This document shows, piece after piece, positions 45,505 through 57,405 of a stretch of 64,000 nucleotides of DNA (position 1 is its first letter; every line of letters starts with the position of its first letter). Below the pieces are notes generated by a model that saw only the letters and a list, made by a program, of their open reading frames with translations, was not told the origin of the DNA and did not search any database. Source of the DNA: Pandoraea eparura (lineage in GTDB: Bacteria > Pseudomonadota > Gammaproteobacteria > Burkholderiales > Burkholderiaceae); assembly GCF_902459725.1 (NCBI RefSeq), contig NZ_CABPSH010000002.1:248001-312000 (forward strand), given 5' to 3'. The position numbers were made by a program, and so were the translations under genes.

Positions 45505-46305
45505 CTACACCACCACCATCTGCGAAATCTTCTGCGCTGCCGATAGCAACGGGGCGAGGAACTTCGCTTCCATGTCGGCCGCCGATGTCCGGTTGGCCTG
45601 ACCGCTGACGTTCATCGCCGCAATCACCTGGCCCGCGCGGTTGCGAATCGGCGCGGCGATCGAAATCATCCCCTCTTCCAGCTCCTGGTCGACGATGGCC
45701 CATCCTTGGGCGCGCACGTCGAGAATGCGCTGACGCAGCGTGTCGATATCCGTCACCGTGCGGCGCGTGTGCTGGCGAATGTCCGCGCGGCGCAAGGCGG
45801 CGTCGAGTTCGTCGTCGGGCAACGCCGAGAGCATGACGCGTCCCATCGACGTGCACCATGCGGGCAGACGGCTGCCGATCGACAGGTTGATCGACATCAC
45901 CTTGCGCACAGGCACGCGAAGGACATAGACGATGTCGTCGCCATCGAGCACGGAAGCGGAGCTGCTCTCATGCACCTCCAGCACCAAGGCCTCCATGAAC
46001 GGTTCGGCCAGATTCCACAGCGGCATCGACGTCAGATACGAAAAGCCGAGGTCGAGAATACGCGGCGTGAGCCGAAACAGGCGTCCTTCGCTTCGCACGT
46101 AGCCCAGCGCTTCGAGCGTGAGCAGAATGCGGCGCGCGCCCGCACGCGTAAGACCCGATGCCTGCGCAACCTCCGAGAGCGTCTGCGCCGGGCGCGTCGC
46201 GTTGAACGCCTTGACCACGGCCAGCCCGCGCGCGAACGACTGCACGTAGGAGTCCCCCGGTTTCTTGTCGGTCGGTTCGGTAGCGTCGTTGGGCACGGAT
46301 GTCAT
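45505..46305 (-). CDS. pcaR: IclR-family regulator of the beta-ketoadipate pathway, PcaR/PobR type
   Basis: 266 aa. N-terminal segment SYVQSFARGLAVVKAFN and HTH TLSEVAQASGLTRAGARRIL are characteristic of the PcaR/PcaU/PobR subgroup; effector domain LPAWCTSMGRVMLSALPDDE and ISIAAPIRNRAGQVIAAMNV. This subgroup uses beta-ketoadipate or protocatechuate-type effectors and activates pca genes. It is divergent from pcaIJ with a 34-bp palindrome between. The ATG at 46305 starts conserved sequence; longer frames do not. Confidence 0.88.
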   Translation of the reverse strand: MTSVPNDATEPTDKKPGDSYVQSFARGLAVVKAFNATRPAQTLSEVAQASGLTRAGARRILLTLEALGYVRSEGRLFRLTPRILDLGFSYLTSMPLWNLAEPFMEALVLEVHESSSASVLDGDDIVYVLRVPVRKVMSINLSIGSRLPAWCTSMGRVMLSALPDDELDAALRRADIRQHTRRTVTDIDTLRQRILDVRAQGWAIVDQELEEGMISIAAPIRNRAGQVIAAMNVSGQANRTSAADMEAKFLAPLLSAAQKISQMVVV

Positions 46306-46609
46306 GGAAATGGGCGGGTGGCGGAATGCGATGGAACGGCAAGCGTAATGGATTTGCGTCGCCGGTTCCACCGCACGACACACGCCATCGCGTCGCCTGC
46401 GCCAGACCGGCGTCACACCTCCTCGGGCCGATCCTCGCTTGACGGCCGACACGAGAAAGCTTACGCTGTTCTTATAGCGAATACATGTTCGCTATAAGAA
46501 CATTGTGAACCAGACGATGCCGCCTGACAAGACGCCATCGCCGGGAGACACCCAACAGGGGCCACGGGCGCGAGTCCGACAGCCCGATGGAACTGCCCAG
46601 GAGGCACGT
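46306..46609. promoter_or_regulatory. pcaR-pcaI control region with a 34-bp perfect palindrome
   Basis: GTTCTTATAGCGAA at 46468-46481 and its exact complement at 46488-46501 are separated by six bases. The half-site GTTCGCTATAAGAAC is similar in kind to PcaR/PcaU sites (GTTCGATAAT-type). The rest of the 304-base gap has no gene; AGGAGG at 46598-46603 sets the pcaI start. Confidence 0.85.
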
Positions 46610-47287
46610 GTGATCAACAAGATTTACGATTCGCTCGCCAGCGCGGTGGCCGACGTTCACGACGGCGCGACGATCATGATTGGCGGCTTCGGCAACGCCG
46701 GGATGCCCTCGGCGCTCATCGACGCCCTGATCGAGCAAGGCTCGCGCGAACTGACCATCGTCAACAACAACGCCGGCAACGGTGAGACCGGCCTCGCTGC
46801 CCTGCTCAAGGCCGGGCGCGTGCGCAAGATCATCTGCTCGTTCCCGCGCCAGACCGACTCGCAGGTGTTCGACGCACTCTATCGCGCGGGCAAGATCGAG
46901 CTGGAACTGGTGCCGCAGGGCAATCTGGCCGAGCGCATTCGCGCCGCGGGCGCCGGCATTGGCGGCTTCTTCACGCCGACCGGCTACGGCACGCTGCTCG
47001 CCGAGGGCAAGGAAACCCGCGTCATCGACGGCAAGCCGTACGTGTTTGAACTGCCGATCCACGCCGACTTCGCGCTCATCAAGGCGCTCAAGGGCGACCG
47101 CTGGGGCAACCTCGTGTATCGCAAGACCGCCCGCAACTTCGGCCCGATCATGGCCACGGCGGCCAAGTGCGCCATCGTTCAGGTGAATGAAGTCGTCGAG
47201 CTTGGCGACCTCGATCCGGAAGCCGTGGTCACGCCCGGCATCTTCGTTCAACGTGTCGTCGCGGTGCCTGGCGCCGCACGCGCGTGA
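46610..47287 (+). CDS. pcaI: 3-oxoadipate CoA-transferase subunit A
   Basis: 225 aa. Start at GTG 46610 with AGGAGG seven bases before, giving the usual MINKIYDSLASAV N-terminus; an upstream frame to 46505 would run into the operator. The CoA-binding loop GGFGNAGMP lies at residues 25-33. With PcaJ it moves CoA from succinyl-CoA to 3-oxoadipate. The next gene starts 25 bases later. Confidence 0.95.
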   Translation: MINKIYDSLASAVADVHDGATIMIGGFGNAGMPSALIDALIEQGSRELTIVNNNAGNGETGLAALLKAGRVRKIICSFPRQTDSQVFDALYRAGKIELELVPQGNLAERIRAAGAGIGGFFTPTGYGTLLAEGKETRVIDGKPYVFELPIHADFALIKALKGDRWGNLVYRKTARNFGPIMATAAKCAIVQVNEVVELGDLDPEAVVTPGIFVQRVVAVPGAARA

Positions 47288-47312
47288 TCCCCATCTGATT
47301 TCGGAGCACGAC

Positions 47313-47963
47313 ATGAACCGACTGACCCGCGACCAGATGGCCGCCCGCGTCGCCCAGGACATTCCCGACGGCGCCTACGTGAACCTCGGCATCGGCCTGC
47401 CGACCGCCGTCGCCAACCATTTGCCCGCCGAGCGCGAGATCATCCTCCAGAGCGAGAACGGCGTGATCGGCATGGGCCCGGCCCCCGTCAAGGGCGAAGA
47501 GGACGAAGACCTCATCAATGCCGGCAAGCAGCCCGTCACGCTCAAGCCGGGCGGCGCCTATTTCCACCATGCCGATTCGTTCGCGATGATGCGCGGCGGC
47601 CACCTCGACTTCTGCGTGCTCGGCGCGTTCCAGGTTTCGAAGACGGGCGACCTCGCCAACTGGCACACGGGCGCTCCCGACGCGATCCCGGCCGTGGGCG
47701 GGGCGATGGACCTCGCCAGCGGCGCCAAGCAGGTGTTCGTGATGATGGAGCACCAGACCAAGCAGGGCGAGAGCAAGATCGTCGAGCAGTGTACGTATCC
47801 CCTCACCGGTGTGGGTTGCGTCACGCGCATCTACACCGATCTGGCCGTGATCGACGTCACCCCCGAAGGCCTGCGCGTCGTCGAGATGGTCGACGGCCTC
47901 ACGCTCGACGAGCTTCAACGTGTGACCGGTGTGACGCTGCTGCCCTCGCCGGCCGTTGCCTGA
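47313..47963 (+). CDS. pcaJ: 3-oxoadipate CoA-transferase subunit B
   Basis: 216 aa. The catalytic glutamate lies in the SENG motif at residues 47-50 (Glu48), followed by GVIGMGP. The segment GVGCVTRIYTDLAVIDVTPEG is typical of subunit B. CGGAG site before the ATG. Forms a heteromer with PcaI. A strong terminator follows. Confidence 0.95.
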   Translation: MNRLTRDQMAARVAQDIPDGAYVNLGIGLPTAVANHLPAEREIILQSENGVIGMGPAPVKGEEDEDLINAGKQPVTLKPGGAYFHHADSFAMMRGGHLDFCVLGAFQVSKTGDLANWHTGAPDAIPAVGGAMDLASGAKQVFVMMEHQTKQGESKIVEQCTYPLTGVGCVTRIYTDLAVIDVTPEGLRVVEMVDGLTLDELQRVTGVTLLPSPAVA

Positions 47964-47978
47964 CACGACACCCCCCAT

Positions 47979-48014
47979 CGCCGGGACATCGCCTGATGTA
48001 ACCCGGCGTTTTTT
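47979..48014 (+). terminator. Intrinsic terminator between pcaJ and pcaF
   Basis: Stem CGCCGGG/CCCGGCG with an inner ACATC-GCCT-GATGT pairing, followed by six T residues. pcaF begins 48 bases later without an obvious promoter. Confidence 0.88.
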
Positions 48015-48062
48015 CATCCGCGAGACTCCCCGCGTGAGTTTCGATTCCGCTGAGGTAGACCC

Positions 48063-49265
<1,203 letters not shown>

Positions 49266-49429
49266 TCCCACCACACCGCCTGTGTTTCAGGGCCGGGCGT
49301 GCGTGCGGGACCGGGTAGGTCCCGCCACGCCGCGCCCGGGTCCCGTCGGCATGATCGATGCCGGTCGGGACGCGTCTGCCCTCAATCTCCTTCCATCCTT
49401 CTCGTTCTTCCCCTGCTTGCCGCGACCGT
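49266..49429. other. Gap between convergent pcaF and leuA with a GC hairpin
   Basis: A stem at 49305-49325 (GCGGGACC with GGTCCCGC), extended outward by GGCGTG/CACGCC pairs. There is no U tract, so a terminator role is only possible. No gene. Confidence 0.4.
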
Positions 49430-51265
<1,836 letters not shown>

Positions 51266-51277
51266 TCAGAGAAGTCT

Positions 51278-51364
51278 TCAGACGATGCACGCGCGCAGCA
51301 ACGGACCAAGCCCGGTGGAGCGGGCTAGTAGTCGTAGCGAGAGGGAGAATTGCGCGGTGATCAT
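51278..51364 (-). CDS. leuL: Leucine leader peptide of leuA
   Basis: Read leftward from the ATG at 51364: MITAQFSLSLRLLARSTGLG, then PLLRACIV and TGA (28 aa); an ATG at 51373 adds three residues. Eight of 28 residues are leucine or lie in LSLRLL, and three of these Leu codons are the rare CTA, unlike the CTG/CTC usage all around. A hairpin (AGCCCG/CGGGCT, 51309-51326) begins just after the CTACTA pair. TTGACA (51396-51401 on this strand) with a -10 near 51373-51378 would start the RNA at or just before the ATG, so translation may be leaderless. This is the layout of ribosome-mediated attenuation by leucine supply. Confidence 0.75.
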   Translation of the reverse strand: MITAQFSLSLRLLARSTGLGPLLRACIV

Positions 51365-51506
51365 GGCGCTCATGAAATCACAGATTTTCAGGCACTGTCA
51401 ACCATGATGTGTGGCGTCGCGACATTTTCATCGTGGGCGGCCATGGGGGTCGTGGCCGCCGCAGCCCCGCCATCAGGGGCGTCGAGGGTTCAGTCGGTGG
51501 CCGCCA

Positions 51507-51980
51507 TCAGGGCGTGAGCGGCACGGCCGAGGTGCACTTGATTTCGTCGAGACAAACGCTCGACTTGACGGCACTGACGCCCGGAATCCGCATCAGCGTA
51601 TCCAGCAGAAACTCGGACAGCGCCTTCAGATCCCGGGCGACGACCTTGAGCACGTAGTCGATATCGCCCGTCACGGAAAAGCACTCCTGAATCTGCGCCA
51701 ACTCCGCCACCAGCCCCTTGAAGTTCGACAGGTCGCGGATGTGACCTCGCTCCATCGTCACATGGACGAAGGCGACCACGCCGAAGCCGAGCCGCTGCGC
51801 GTCGAGCCGTGTGTCGTAGCCCTTGATCACCCCCATCTCCTCGAGCCGTCGATGACGCCGCAGGGTCTGCGCGGGCGACAGCTTGATCGCCTCGGCCAGT
51901 TCAAGATTCGAAATCCGTCCATGCGACTGTAAAACCCCCAGCAACCGGACGTCGATTCGATCAATCTCGATGTCATGCAC
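51507..51980 (-). CDS. Lrp/AsnC-family transcriptional regulator
   Basis: 157 aa. HTH at the N-terminus (IDVRLLGVLQSHGRISNLELAEAIKLSPAQTLRRHRRLEE) and a RAM ligand domain (CFSVTGDIDYVLKVVARDLK; GVSAVKSSVCLDEIK). It is divergent from hppD, so it likely senses an aromatic amino acid and controls the tyrosine-degradation genes; members of this family in this position include HpdR/PhhR-like regulators of unrelated type, so the effector is inferred only from context. Confidence 0.9.
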   Translation of the reverse strand: MHDIEIDRIDVRLLGVLQSHGRISNLELAEAIKLSPAQTLRRHRRLEEMGVIKGYDTRLDAQRLGFGVVAFVHVTMERGHIRDLSNFKGLVAELAQIQECFSVTGDIDYVLKVVARDLKALSEFLLDTLMRIPGVSAVKSSVCLDEIKCTSAVPLTP

Positions 51981-52314
51981 TTTTCCCTCTCCTTTGTCAC
52001 ATATACCGAAATATTAGTGCATAAACTAGGGTTTCCCTAACACCGTTACGAAATCCTATTTTGCGGTGACACCCTTACACTGAGCGCGGTAAAACGTCGT
52101 TAATGCACGCCACATTCCCAACATTTCAGGGTCTTCGGCGAAAGGAACGGGCGAAACACCCTATCCCGACTAGACGGTCGACAAAACACAATTTTGTTGC
52201 ACTTCTCAACGTCGCCCCCGGTGTTCAACACATAACCACCGCCAGGCAGTGCAAGCGACCCACGCATCCGACACCCCACCAATCACCTGAACCACCGAAC
52301 CAGCCGAGACGATC
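51981..52314. promoter_or_regulatory. Lrp-hppD divergent control region
   Basis: 334 bases, AT-richer than the genes. Inverted repeats at 52027-52039 (TAGGG-TTT-CCCTA) and 52181-52197 (ACAAAA-N5-TTTTGT) are candidate Lrp sites. No gene, and no promoter boxes I can defend. Confidence 0.5.
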
Positions 52315-53388
52315 ATGGCCGACCTGTTTGACAACCCGATGCAATTGATGGGCTTCGAATTCGTGGAATTCGCGTCGCCCACCCCGAACGTCCTCGAACC
52401 GATTTTCGAGCAGATGGGCTTCACGCTCGTGGCCCGTCACCGCTCGAAGGACGTGGTGCTGTACCGCCAGGGCGGCATCAACTTCATCGTGAACCGCGAG
52501 CCGAACAGTGAAGCCGCGTACTTCGCCGCCGAACACGGCCCGAGCGCCTGCGGCATGGCATTCCGCGTGAAGGACTCGCACAAGGCCTACGCCCGTGCGC
52601 TGGCGCTCGGCGCCCAGCCGGTGGAGATCGAGACCGGCCCGATGGAGCTGCGTCTGCCCGCGATCAAGGGCATCGGCGGCGCGCCGCTGTACCTGATCGA
52701 CCGCTTCGAGGAAGGCAAGTCGATCTATGACATCGACTTCGAATTCATCGAGGGTGTCGACCGTCATCCGGTGGGCCACGGCCTGCGCCTGATCGATCAC
52801 CTGACGCACAACGTGTATCGCGGCCGCATGGCGTACTGGGCCAACTTCTACGAGAAGCTGTTCAACTTCCGCGAGATTCGCTACTTCGACATCTCGGGCG
52901 AATACACGGGTCTGACGTCCAAGGCCATGACGGCGCCGGATGGTAAAATCCGCATCCCCCTGAACGAGGAATCCGCCAAGGGCAGCGGCCAGATCGAGGA
53001 ATTTCTGATGGCCTTCAATGGCGAAGGCATTCAGCACATTGCGTTCCTCACCGACAACCTGCTCCAGGTGATCGACAACCTGCAAATGGCCGGCGTCGAT
53101 CTCATGACCGCACCGAACGACTTCTACTACGATGCGCTCGAAACCCGTCTGCCCGGTCATGGCCAGCCGATCGGCGAGCTGAAGTCGCGTGGCATTCTGC
53201 TCGACGGCACGACCGAAGGCGGCAAACCGCGTCTGCTGTTGCAGATCTTCTCGAAGACGCTGCTCGGCCCAGTGTTCTTCGAATTCATCCAGCGTGAGGG
53301 CGACGACGGCTTCGGCGAAGGCAACTTCAAGGCGCTGTTCGAATCGCTCGAGCGCGATCAGATCGAGCGAGGCACGCTCAAGGTCTGA
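52315..53388 (+). CDS. hppD: 4-hydroxyphenylpyruvate dioxygenase
   Basis: 357 aa, the bacterial length. The iron ligands are visible: His162 in [11 protein letters not shown], His241 in GIQHIAFLT and Glu323 in [12 protein letters not shown], each one residue later than in the Pseudomonas fluorescens enzyme. It converts 4-hydroxyphenylpyruvate to homogentisate with O2 and loss of CO2. With the downstream permease and TyrB it forms the entry to tyrosine degradation; homogentisate dioxygenase is not in the window. Confidence 0.97.
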   Translation: MADLFDNPMQLMGFEFVEFASPTPNVLEPIFEQMGFTLVARHRSKDVVLYRQGGINFIVNREPNSEAAYFAAEHGPSACGMAFRVKDSHKAYARALALGAQPVEIETGPMELRLPAIKGIGGAPLYLIDRFEEGKSIYDIDFEFIEGVDRHPVGHGLRLIDHLTHNVYRGRMAYWANFYEKLFNFREIRYFDISGEYTGLTSKAMTAPDGKIRIPLNEESAKGSGQIEEFLMAFNGEGIQHIAFLTDNLLQVIDNLQMAGVDLMTAPNDFYYDALETRLPGHGQPIGELKSRGILLDGTTEGGKPRLLLQIFSKTLLGPVFFEFIQREGDDGFGEGNFKALFESLERDQIERGTLKV

Positions 53389-53552
53389 GTCCGGGGGGAG
53401 ACACGATCATCGGCACGCGCCGATGATCCCAAAGGACACGGCGACGGCGTCATAAGCGCCGCGCCGTGGCGGCTCAACGGTTCCGGTTCGTTCGCACAGC
53501 ACGAAACAGAGAAGCGCGCCGCATGGCAATGAAGGTAGGGTAAGGAACAGAC

Positions 53553-54941
53553 ATGTCCGCCAATGCACCACAAGAAGGTTCGCTCCACCGCGGCCTGAAG
53601 AATCGTCACATCCAATTGATCGCGCTGGGTGGCGCGATCGGCACCGGCCTCTTTCTCGGCATCGCCCAAACCATCAAGACCGCGGGTCCGTCAGTCCTGC
53701 TGGGCTACGCGATTGCCGGTGTTGTCGCGTTTTTCATCATGCGACAGCTCGGAGAAATGGTCGTCGACGAGCCGGTCGCCGGTTCGTTCAGCTACTTCGC
53801 CAACAAGTATTGCGGCCATTTCGCGGGCTTCGTGTCCGGCTGGAACTACTGGGTGCTCTACGTGCTGGTCTCGATGGCCGAACTCTCGGCCGTGGGCATC
53901 TACGTCCAGTACTGGTGGCCCGCCATCCCGACGTGGGTGTCGGCCCTCGTTTGCTTTGGCGTCATCAACGCCATCAACCTCTCGAGCGTGAAGTCGTACG
54001 GCGAGATGGAGTTCTGGTTCTCCATCATCAAGGTCGGGGCCATCGTCGGCATGATCGGGTTCGGCGGCTATCTGCTGCTCTCCGGCCACGCGGGCCCGGA
54101 AGCCAGCGTGACCAACCTGTGGCGGCACGGCGGCTTCTTCCCGAACGGCGTGTCAGGCCTCGTCATGGCGATGGCCGTCATCATGTTCTCCTTCGGGGGG
54201 CTGGAACTGGTCGGCATTACGGCGGCGGAAGCGGACAACCCGTCGCACACCATCCCGCGCGCGACCAACCAGGTCATCTACCGTATTCTGATTTTCTACG
54301 TTGGTGCGCTCGGCGTGCTGCTCTCGCTGTACCCGTGGGAGAAGGTCGTCTCCGGCGGCAGCCCGTTCGTGCTGATCTTCCACGCACTGAACAGCAACGC
54401 CGTGGCCAATGTGCTCAATGCGGTAGTACTGACCGCGGCACTGTCGGTCTACAACAGTTGCGTGTACTGCAATAGCCGCATGCTCTACGGTCTGGCCGGT
54501 CAAGGCAATGCGCCGCGCGCGCTGCTCAAGGTCAACCGTCGTGGCATTCCGCTGCTGGCGCTGGGCGTCTCGGCCGCCGCGACCGCCGTGTGCGTGGTGA
54601 TCAACTACTTCATGCCGGGCAAGGCGTTCGAACTGCTGATGGGGCTGGTCGTGTCGGCGCTGATCATCAACTGGGCGATGATCAGCGTGATCCATCTGGC
54701 CTTCCGTCGCGCCAAGGCGCGCGCGGGCGAGACAACGCTGTTCAAGAGCCTTGGCTACCCCCTCACGAACTACGTGTGCCTGGCGTTCCTCGGCGGCATT
54801 CTGGTGGTGATGTACCTGATCCCGGACCTGCGCATTTCGGTCTACCTGATTCCCGTGTGGCTGGTCGTGCTCGGCATCGGTTATCGCGTGCGTCAGAAAA
54901 AAAGCGGCGTAGCGCCGGTTCAGGCCAGCGCGGCACGCTGA
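53553..54941 (+). CDS. aroP: Aromatic amino acid permease, AroP type
   Basis: 462 aa APC-superfamily symporter with twelve predicted helices. N-terminus LHRGLKNRHIQLIALGGAIGTGLFLG; the segment FSFGGLELVGITAAEADNP and the YNSCVYCNSRMLYGLA stretch are as in AroP/PheP/ProY. Its location between hppD and tyrB supports tyrosine or phenylalanine as substrate. AAGGA before the ATG. Hairpins at 53405-53428 and 53437-53468 lie between it and hppD but have no U tract. Confidence 0.85.
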   Translation: MSANAPQEGSLHRGLKNRHIQLIALGGAIGTGLFLGIAQTIKTAGPSVLLGYAIAGVVAFFIMRQLGEMVVDEPVAGSFSYFANKYCGHFAGFVSGWNYWVLYVLVSMAELSAVGIYVQYWWPAIPTWVSALVCFGVINAINLSSVKSYGEMEFWFSIIKVGAIVGMIGFGGYLLLSGHAGPEASVTNLWRHGGFFPNGVSGLVMAMAVIMFSFGGLELVGITAAEADNPSHTIPRATNQVIYRILIFYVGALGVLLSLYPWEKVVSGGSPFVLIFHALNSNAVANVLNAVVLTAALSVYNSCVYCNSRMLYGLAGQGNAPRALLKVNRRGIPLLALGVSAAATAVCVVINYFMPGKAFELLMGLVVSALIINWAMISVIHLAFRRAKARAGETTLFKSLGYPLTNYVCLAFLGGILVVMYLIPDLRISVYLIPVWLVVLGIGYRVRQKKSGVAPVQASAAR

Positions 54942-55156
54942 CGTCATCGGCCCAAGGCTGACGGGCATCGGCAGCCGCCGGTCACCACGCCTCTCGGCCT
55001 CCCCTCGGGCGCCAACCGCCCGGGGGCATACCCGGCGATACCTCACTAGCGGTATCATCAATCGTTTGGCGCCGTCGGGGCCGCCGGAACCTACCGGACG
55101 GTCCGGCGCCCTCGAGCCCGCACTCCCGACTTTCTTTCGTTTTTCCAGGAACCGCC

Positions 55157-56356
55157 ATGTTCGAACATATCGATGCCTATCCCGGTGACCCGATCCTCTC
55201 GCTCAACGAGAATTTCGCCAAGGACCCGCGCACCAACAAGGTCAACCTGAGCATCGGCATCTATTACGACGACGCTGGCCGCCTGCCGGTCATGCAGGCC
55301 GTGCGTGAGGCCGAAACGCAACTGCTCGGCGAAATCGGTCCGAAGCCGTATCTGCCGATGGCGGGCCTGGCCACCTATCGCGACGCCGTGCAAGCGCTCG
55401 TGTTCGGCGACGATTCGCCGGCGCGCGCCGATGGCCGCATCGCCACGGTGCAGACGCTCGGCGGCTCGGGTGCCCTCAAGGTCGGCGCCGACTTCATCAA
55501 GCGCTACTTCCCTGGCGCGCAGGTGTGGGTGAGCGATCCGACGTGGGACAACCATCGCTTCATCTTCGAGCGTGCCGGTTTCACCGTGAATACGTATCCG
55601 TATTACGACGAAGCCACCGGCGGCCTGCGTTTCGACGCGATGGTCGACGCCATCGACAAGCTGCCTGCGCGCAGCGTGGTGCTGCTGCACGCCTGCTGCC
55701 ACAACCCGACCGGCGTCGATCTGAACGACGCGCAGTGGGTGCAGTTGATCGACGTGCTCAAGAAGCGCGAGTTGCTGCCCTTCGTCGACATGGCGTATCA
55801 GGGCTTCGGTTCGGGTCTGGACGCCGATGCGTTCGTGATTCGCGAACTGGCGCGTCAGGGCGTGCCGGCCTTCGTCGCCAACTCGTTCTCGAAGAACTTC
55901 TCGCTGTACGGCGAGCGTGTCGGCGGCCTGTCGGTGATCTGCGAGTCGGCGCAAGCGGCCGATCGCGTGCTGGGTCAGCTCACGAGCGCGGTGCGTTCGA
56001 ACTACAGCAACCCGCCGACGCATGGCGCGAAGATCGTTGCCAAGGTGTTGAGCACGCCGGCACTGCGCCAGTCGTGGGAAGCCGAACTCATGGCGATGTG
56101 CCAGCGCATTGCGCGCATGCGTGGCGCGATTCATGAAGGCCTGCGCGGGCACATCCCCGAAACAATGCTTTCGCGCTACCTCGAGCAGCGCGGCATGTTC
56201 ACGTACACGGGGCTGTCGGCGGCGCAGGTCGATGTGCTGCGCGAGACCTACGGCGTCTATCTGATCCGCTCGGGCCGTATGTGTGTGGCCGGCCTCAACG
56301 AGAAAAACGTGGCGGTGGTCGCTGACAGCATTGCCAAGGTGCTGAGCCAAGGCTGA
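55157..56356 (+). CDS. tyrB: Aromatic-amino-acid aminotransferase
   Basis: 399 aa class I PLP aminotransferase. The PLP lysine is Lys246 in NSFSKNFSLYGERVGGLSV; HNPTGVDLNDAQW and the C-terminal RMCVAGLNEKNV fit TyrB/AspC. It moves the amino group of tyrosine or phenylalanine to 2-oxoglutarate, giving 4-hydroxyphenylpyruvate for HppD. CCAGGAA precedes the ATG. The 215-base gap to aroP may hold its own promoter. Confidence 0.93.
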   Translation: MFEHIDAYPGDPILSLNENFAKDPRTNKVNLSIGIYYDDAGRLPVMQAVREAETQLLGEIGPKPYLPMAGLATYRDAVQALVFGDDSPARADGRIATVQTLGGSGALKVGADFIKRYFPGAQVWVSDPTWDNHRFIFERAGFTVNTYPYYDEATGGLRFDAMVDAIDKLPARSVVLLHACCHNPTGVDLNDAQWVQLIDVLKKRELLPFVDMAYQGFGSGLDADAFVIRELARQGVPAFVANSFSKNFSLYGERVGGLSVICESAQAADRVLGQLTSAVRSNYSNPPTHGAKIVAKVLSTPALRQSWEAELMAMCQRIARMRGAIHEGLRGHIPETMLSRYLEQRGMFTYTGLSAAQVDVLRETYGVYLIRSGRMCVAGLNEKNVAVVADSIAKVLSQG

Positions 56357-56382
56357 GCGTCGTCTTAGACTGGAAGCCTCAC

Positions 56383-56417
56383 GAGAAAGGGACGGCGCGT
56401 GCCGTCCCTTTCTCATT
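56383..56417. terminator. Bidirectional terminator after tyrB
   Basis: Perfect 14-bp arms GAGAAAGGGACGGC (56383-56396) and complement (56401-56414) with a GCGT loop, between convergent genes. T residues are sparse on the plus side. Confidence 0.8.
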
Positions 56418-56468
56418 CCAGTGCGACTTTATTGGCGATCAGCACGGGGGGTTGCCCGCCGTGCCTTA

Positions 56469-57359
56469 TCACCTTGGCGTGGGCATGAGGTACTGCCACG
56501 TCAGCCCGTCCGCACCACGCACGACCTTGCCTGCCGAACCCTCCGGAAAGTGAGCCGGAAACACCGTGGTTCCGGTCTCAACGGCCAGATCGAGCAAGCT
56601 GCGGCGCGACACGCCGGCCTGAACCGGGTCGAGACAGAACGCCGAACACCATTCGGGACGATAGACCTGCACGGGGCTGTGCATGACATCGCCCGAAAAC
56701 AGTGCGGTCTCCCCCTGAGATGTGATTGAAATGGCCATATGCCCCGCGCTGTGGCCCGGCGTCGGCATGAAACGAATGCCGTCGAGTATCTGGTCACCGC
56801 CGTCGGGCACCTCATGCACAAGACCGGCGTCGAACAGCGGCAACACACTGTCTTCGAACACCATTCGACGTGCGGCGCCCGAGCCGGTGTCGAAGTATTC
56901 GCGTTCACGCCGGGCGAACACATAGGTGGCATTGGGAAAGACGGGTACCCAGCGTTCTCCCTCGCGAAAGGTGTTCCAGCCAACATGATCGACATGGAGG
57001 TGTGTGTTGAACACATAGTCGACACGCCGGCGATCGAACCCCGCCGCGCTCAAGCGCTCCAGCACGGGATTCGACAAACGGTCGAACAACGGACTGAAGG
57101 CACGCGTCTTGTCATTGCCGATGCCGGTGTCGACGACGATCGTCAGGCCGTCGAGTTCCACGACCCACAGATGCGTTTGCAGTCCGACGAGCCCGCTCGA
57201 TCGGTCGAACGAGGCCGGCGAGAGCTTTGCCGCGAGTTCGGCCCCCGCCGTTGCGTCCCAATCCGGGAACAGACGCGACGCGGGCAACGAGAAAGCGGTC
57301 TCGAAAATGCCGGTGATTCTGGCGGCTCCCACACGAAAGACGGGCAATGACGAGGTCAT
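56469..57359 (-). CDS. MBL-fold metal-dependent hydrolase
   Basis: 296 aa with the intact motif THLHVDHVGW (His120, His122, Asp124, His125), then TPGHSAGH and LFSGDVMHSP. The pattern resembles lactonase-like or arylsulfatase-like MBL hydrolases (AttM/AiiA relatives), but the substrate is not evident. The next gene upstream on the same strand is an MFS transporter 46 bases away, so transport and hydrolysis of one compound is plausible. Confidence 0.87.
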   Translation of the reverse strand: MTSSLPVFRVGAARITGIFETAFSLPASRLFPDWDATAGAELAAKLSPASFDRSSGLVGLQTHLWVVELDGLTIVVDTGIGNDKTRAFSPLFDRLSNPVLERLSAAGFDRRRVDYVFNTHLHVDHVGWNTFREGERWVPVFPNATYVFARREREYFDTGSGAARRMVFEDSVLPLFDAGLVHEVPDGGDQILDGIRFMPTPGHSAGHMAISITSQGETALFSGDVMHSPVQVYRPEWCSAFCLDPVQAGVSRRSLLDLAVETGTTVFPAHFPEGSAGKVVRGADGLTWQYLMPTPR

Positions 57360-57405
57360 GATCCAAGTTCCAAAACGTTAGGCCGGGCACACAGGGGCAC
57401 GCGCA

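Noticed and set aside
43550-45859. Open frame of about 769 codons on the minus strand
   Set aside because: Antisense to the FAD hydroxylase and DUF2783-like genes and crossing an 18-bp terminator; no recognisable domain.
46505-46609. N-terminal extension of pcaI to an upstream GTG
   Set aside because: The added 35 residues are unconserved and overlap the regulatory gap; AGGAGG lies before the later GTG that gives the family N-terminus.
53405-53468. Terminators between hppD and aroP
   Set aside because: Two good hairpins are present but neither has a U tract; they may be processing or stability elements instead.
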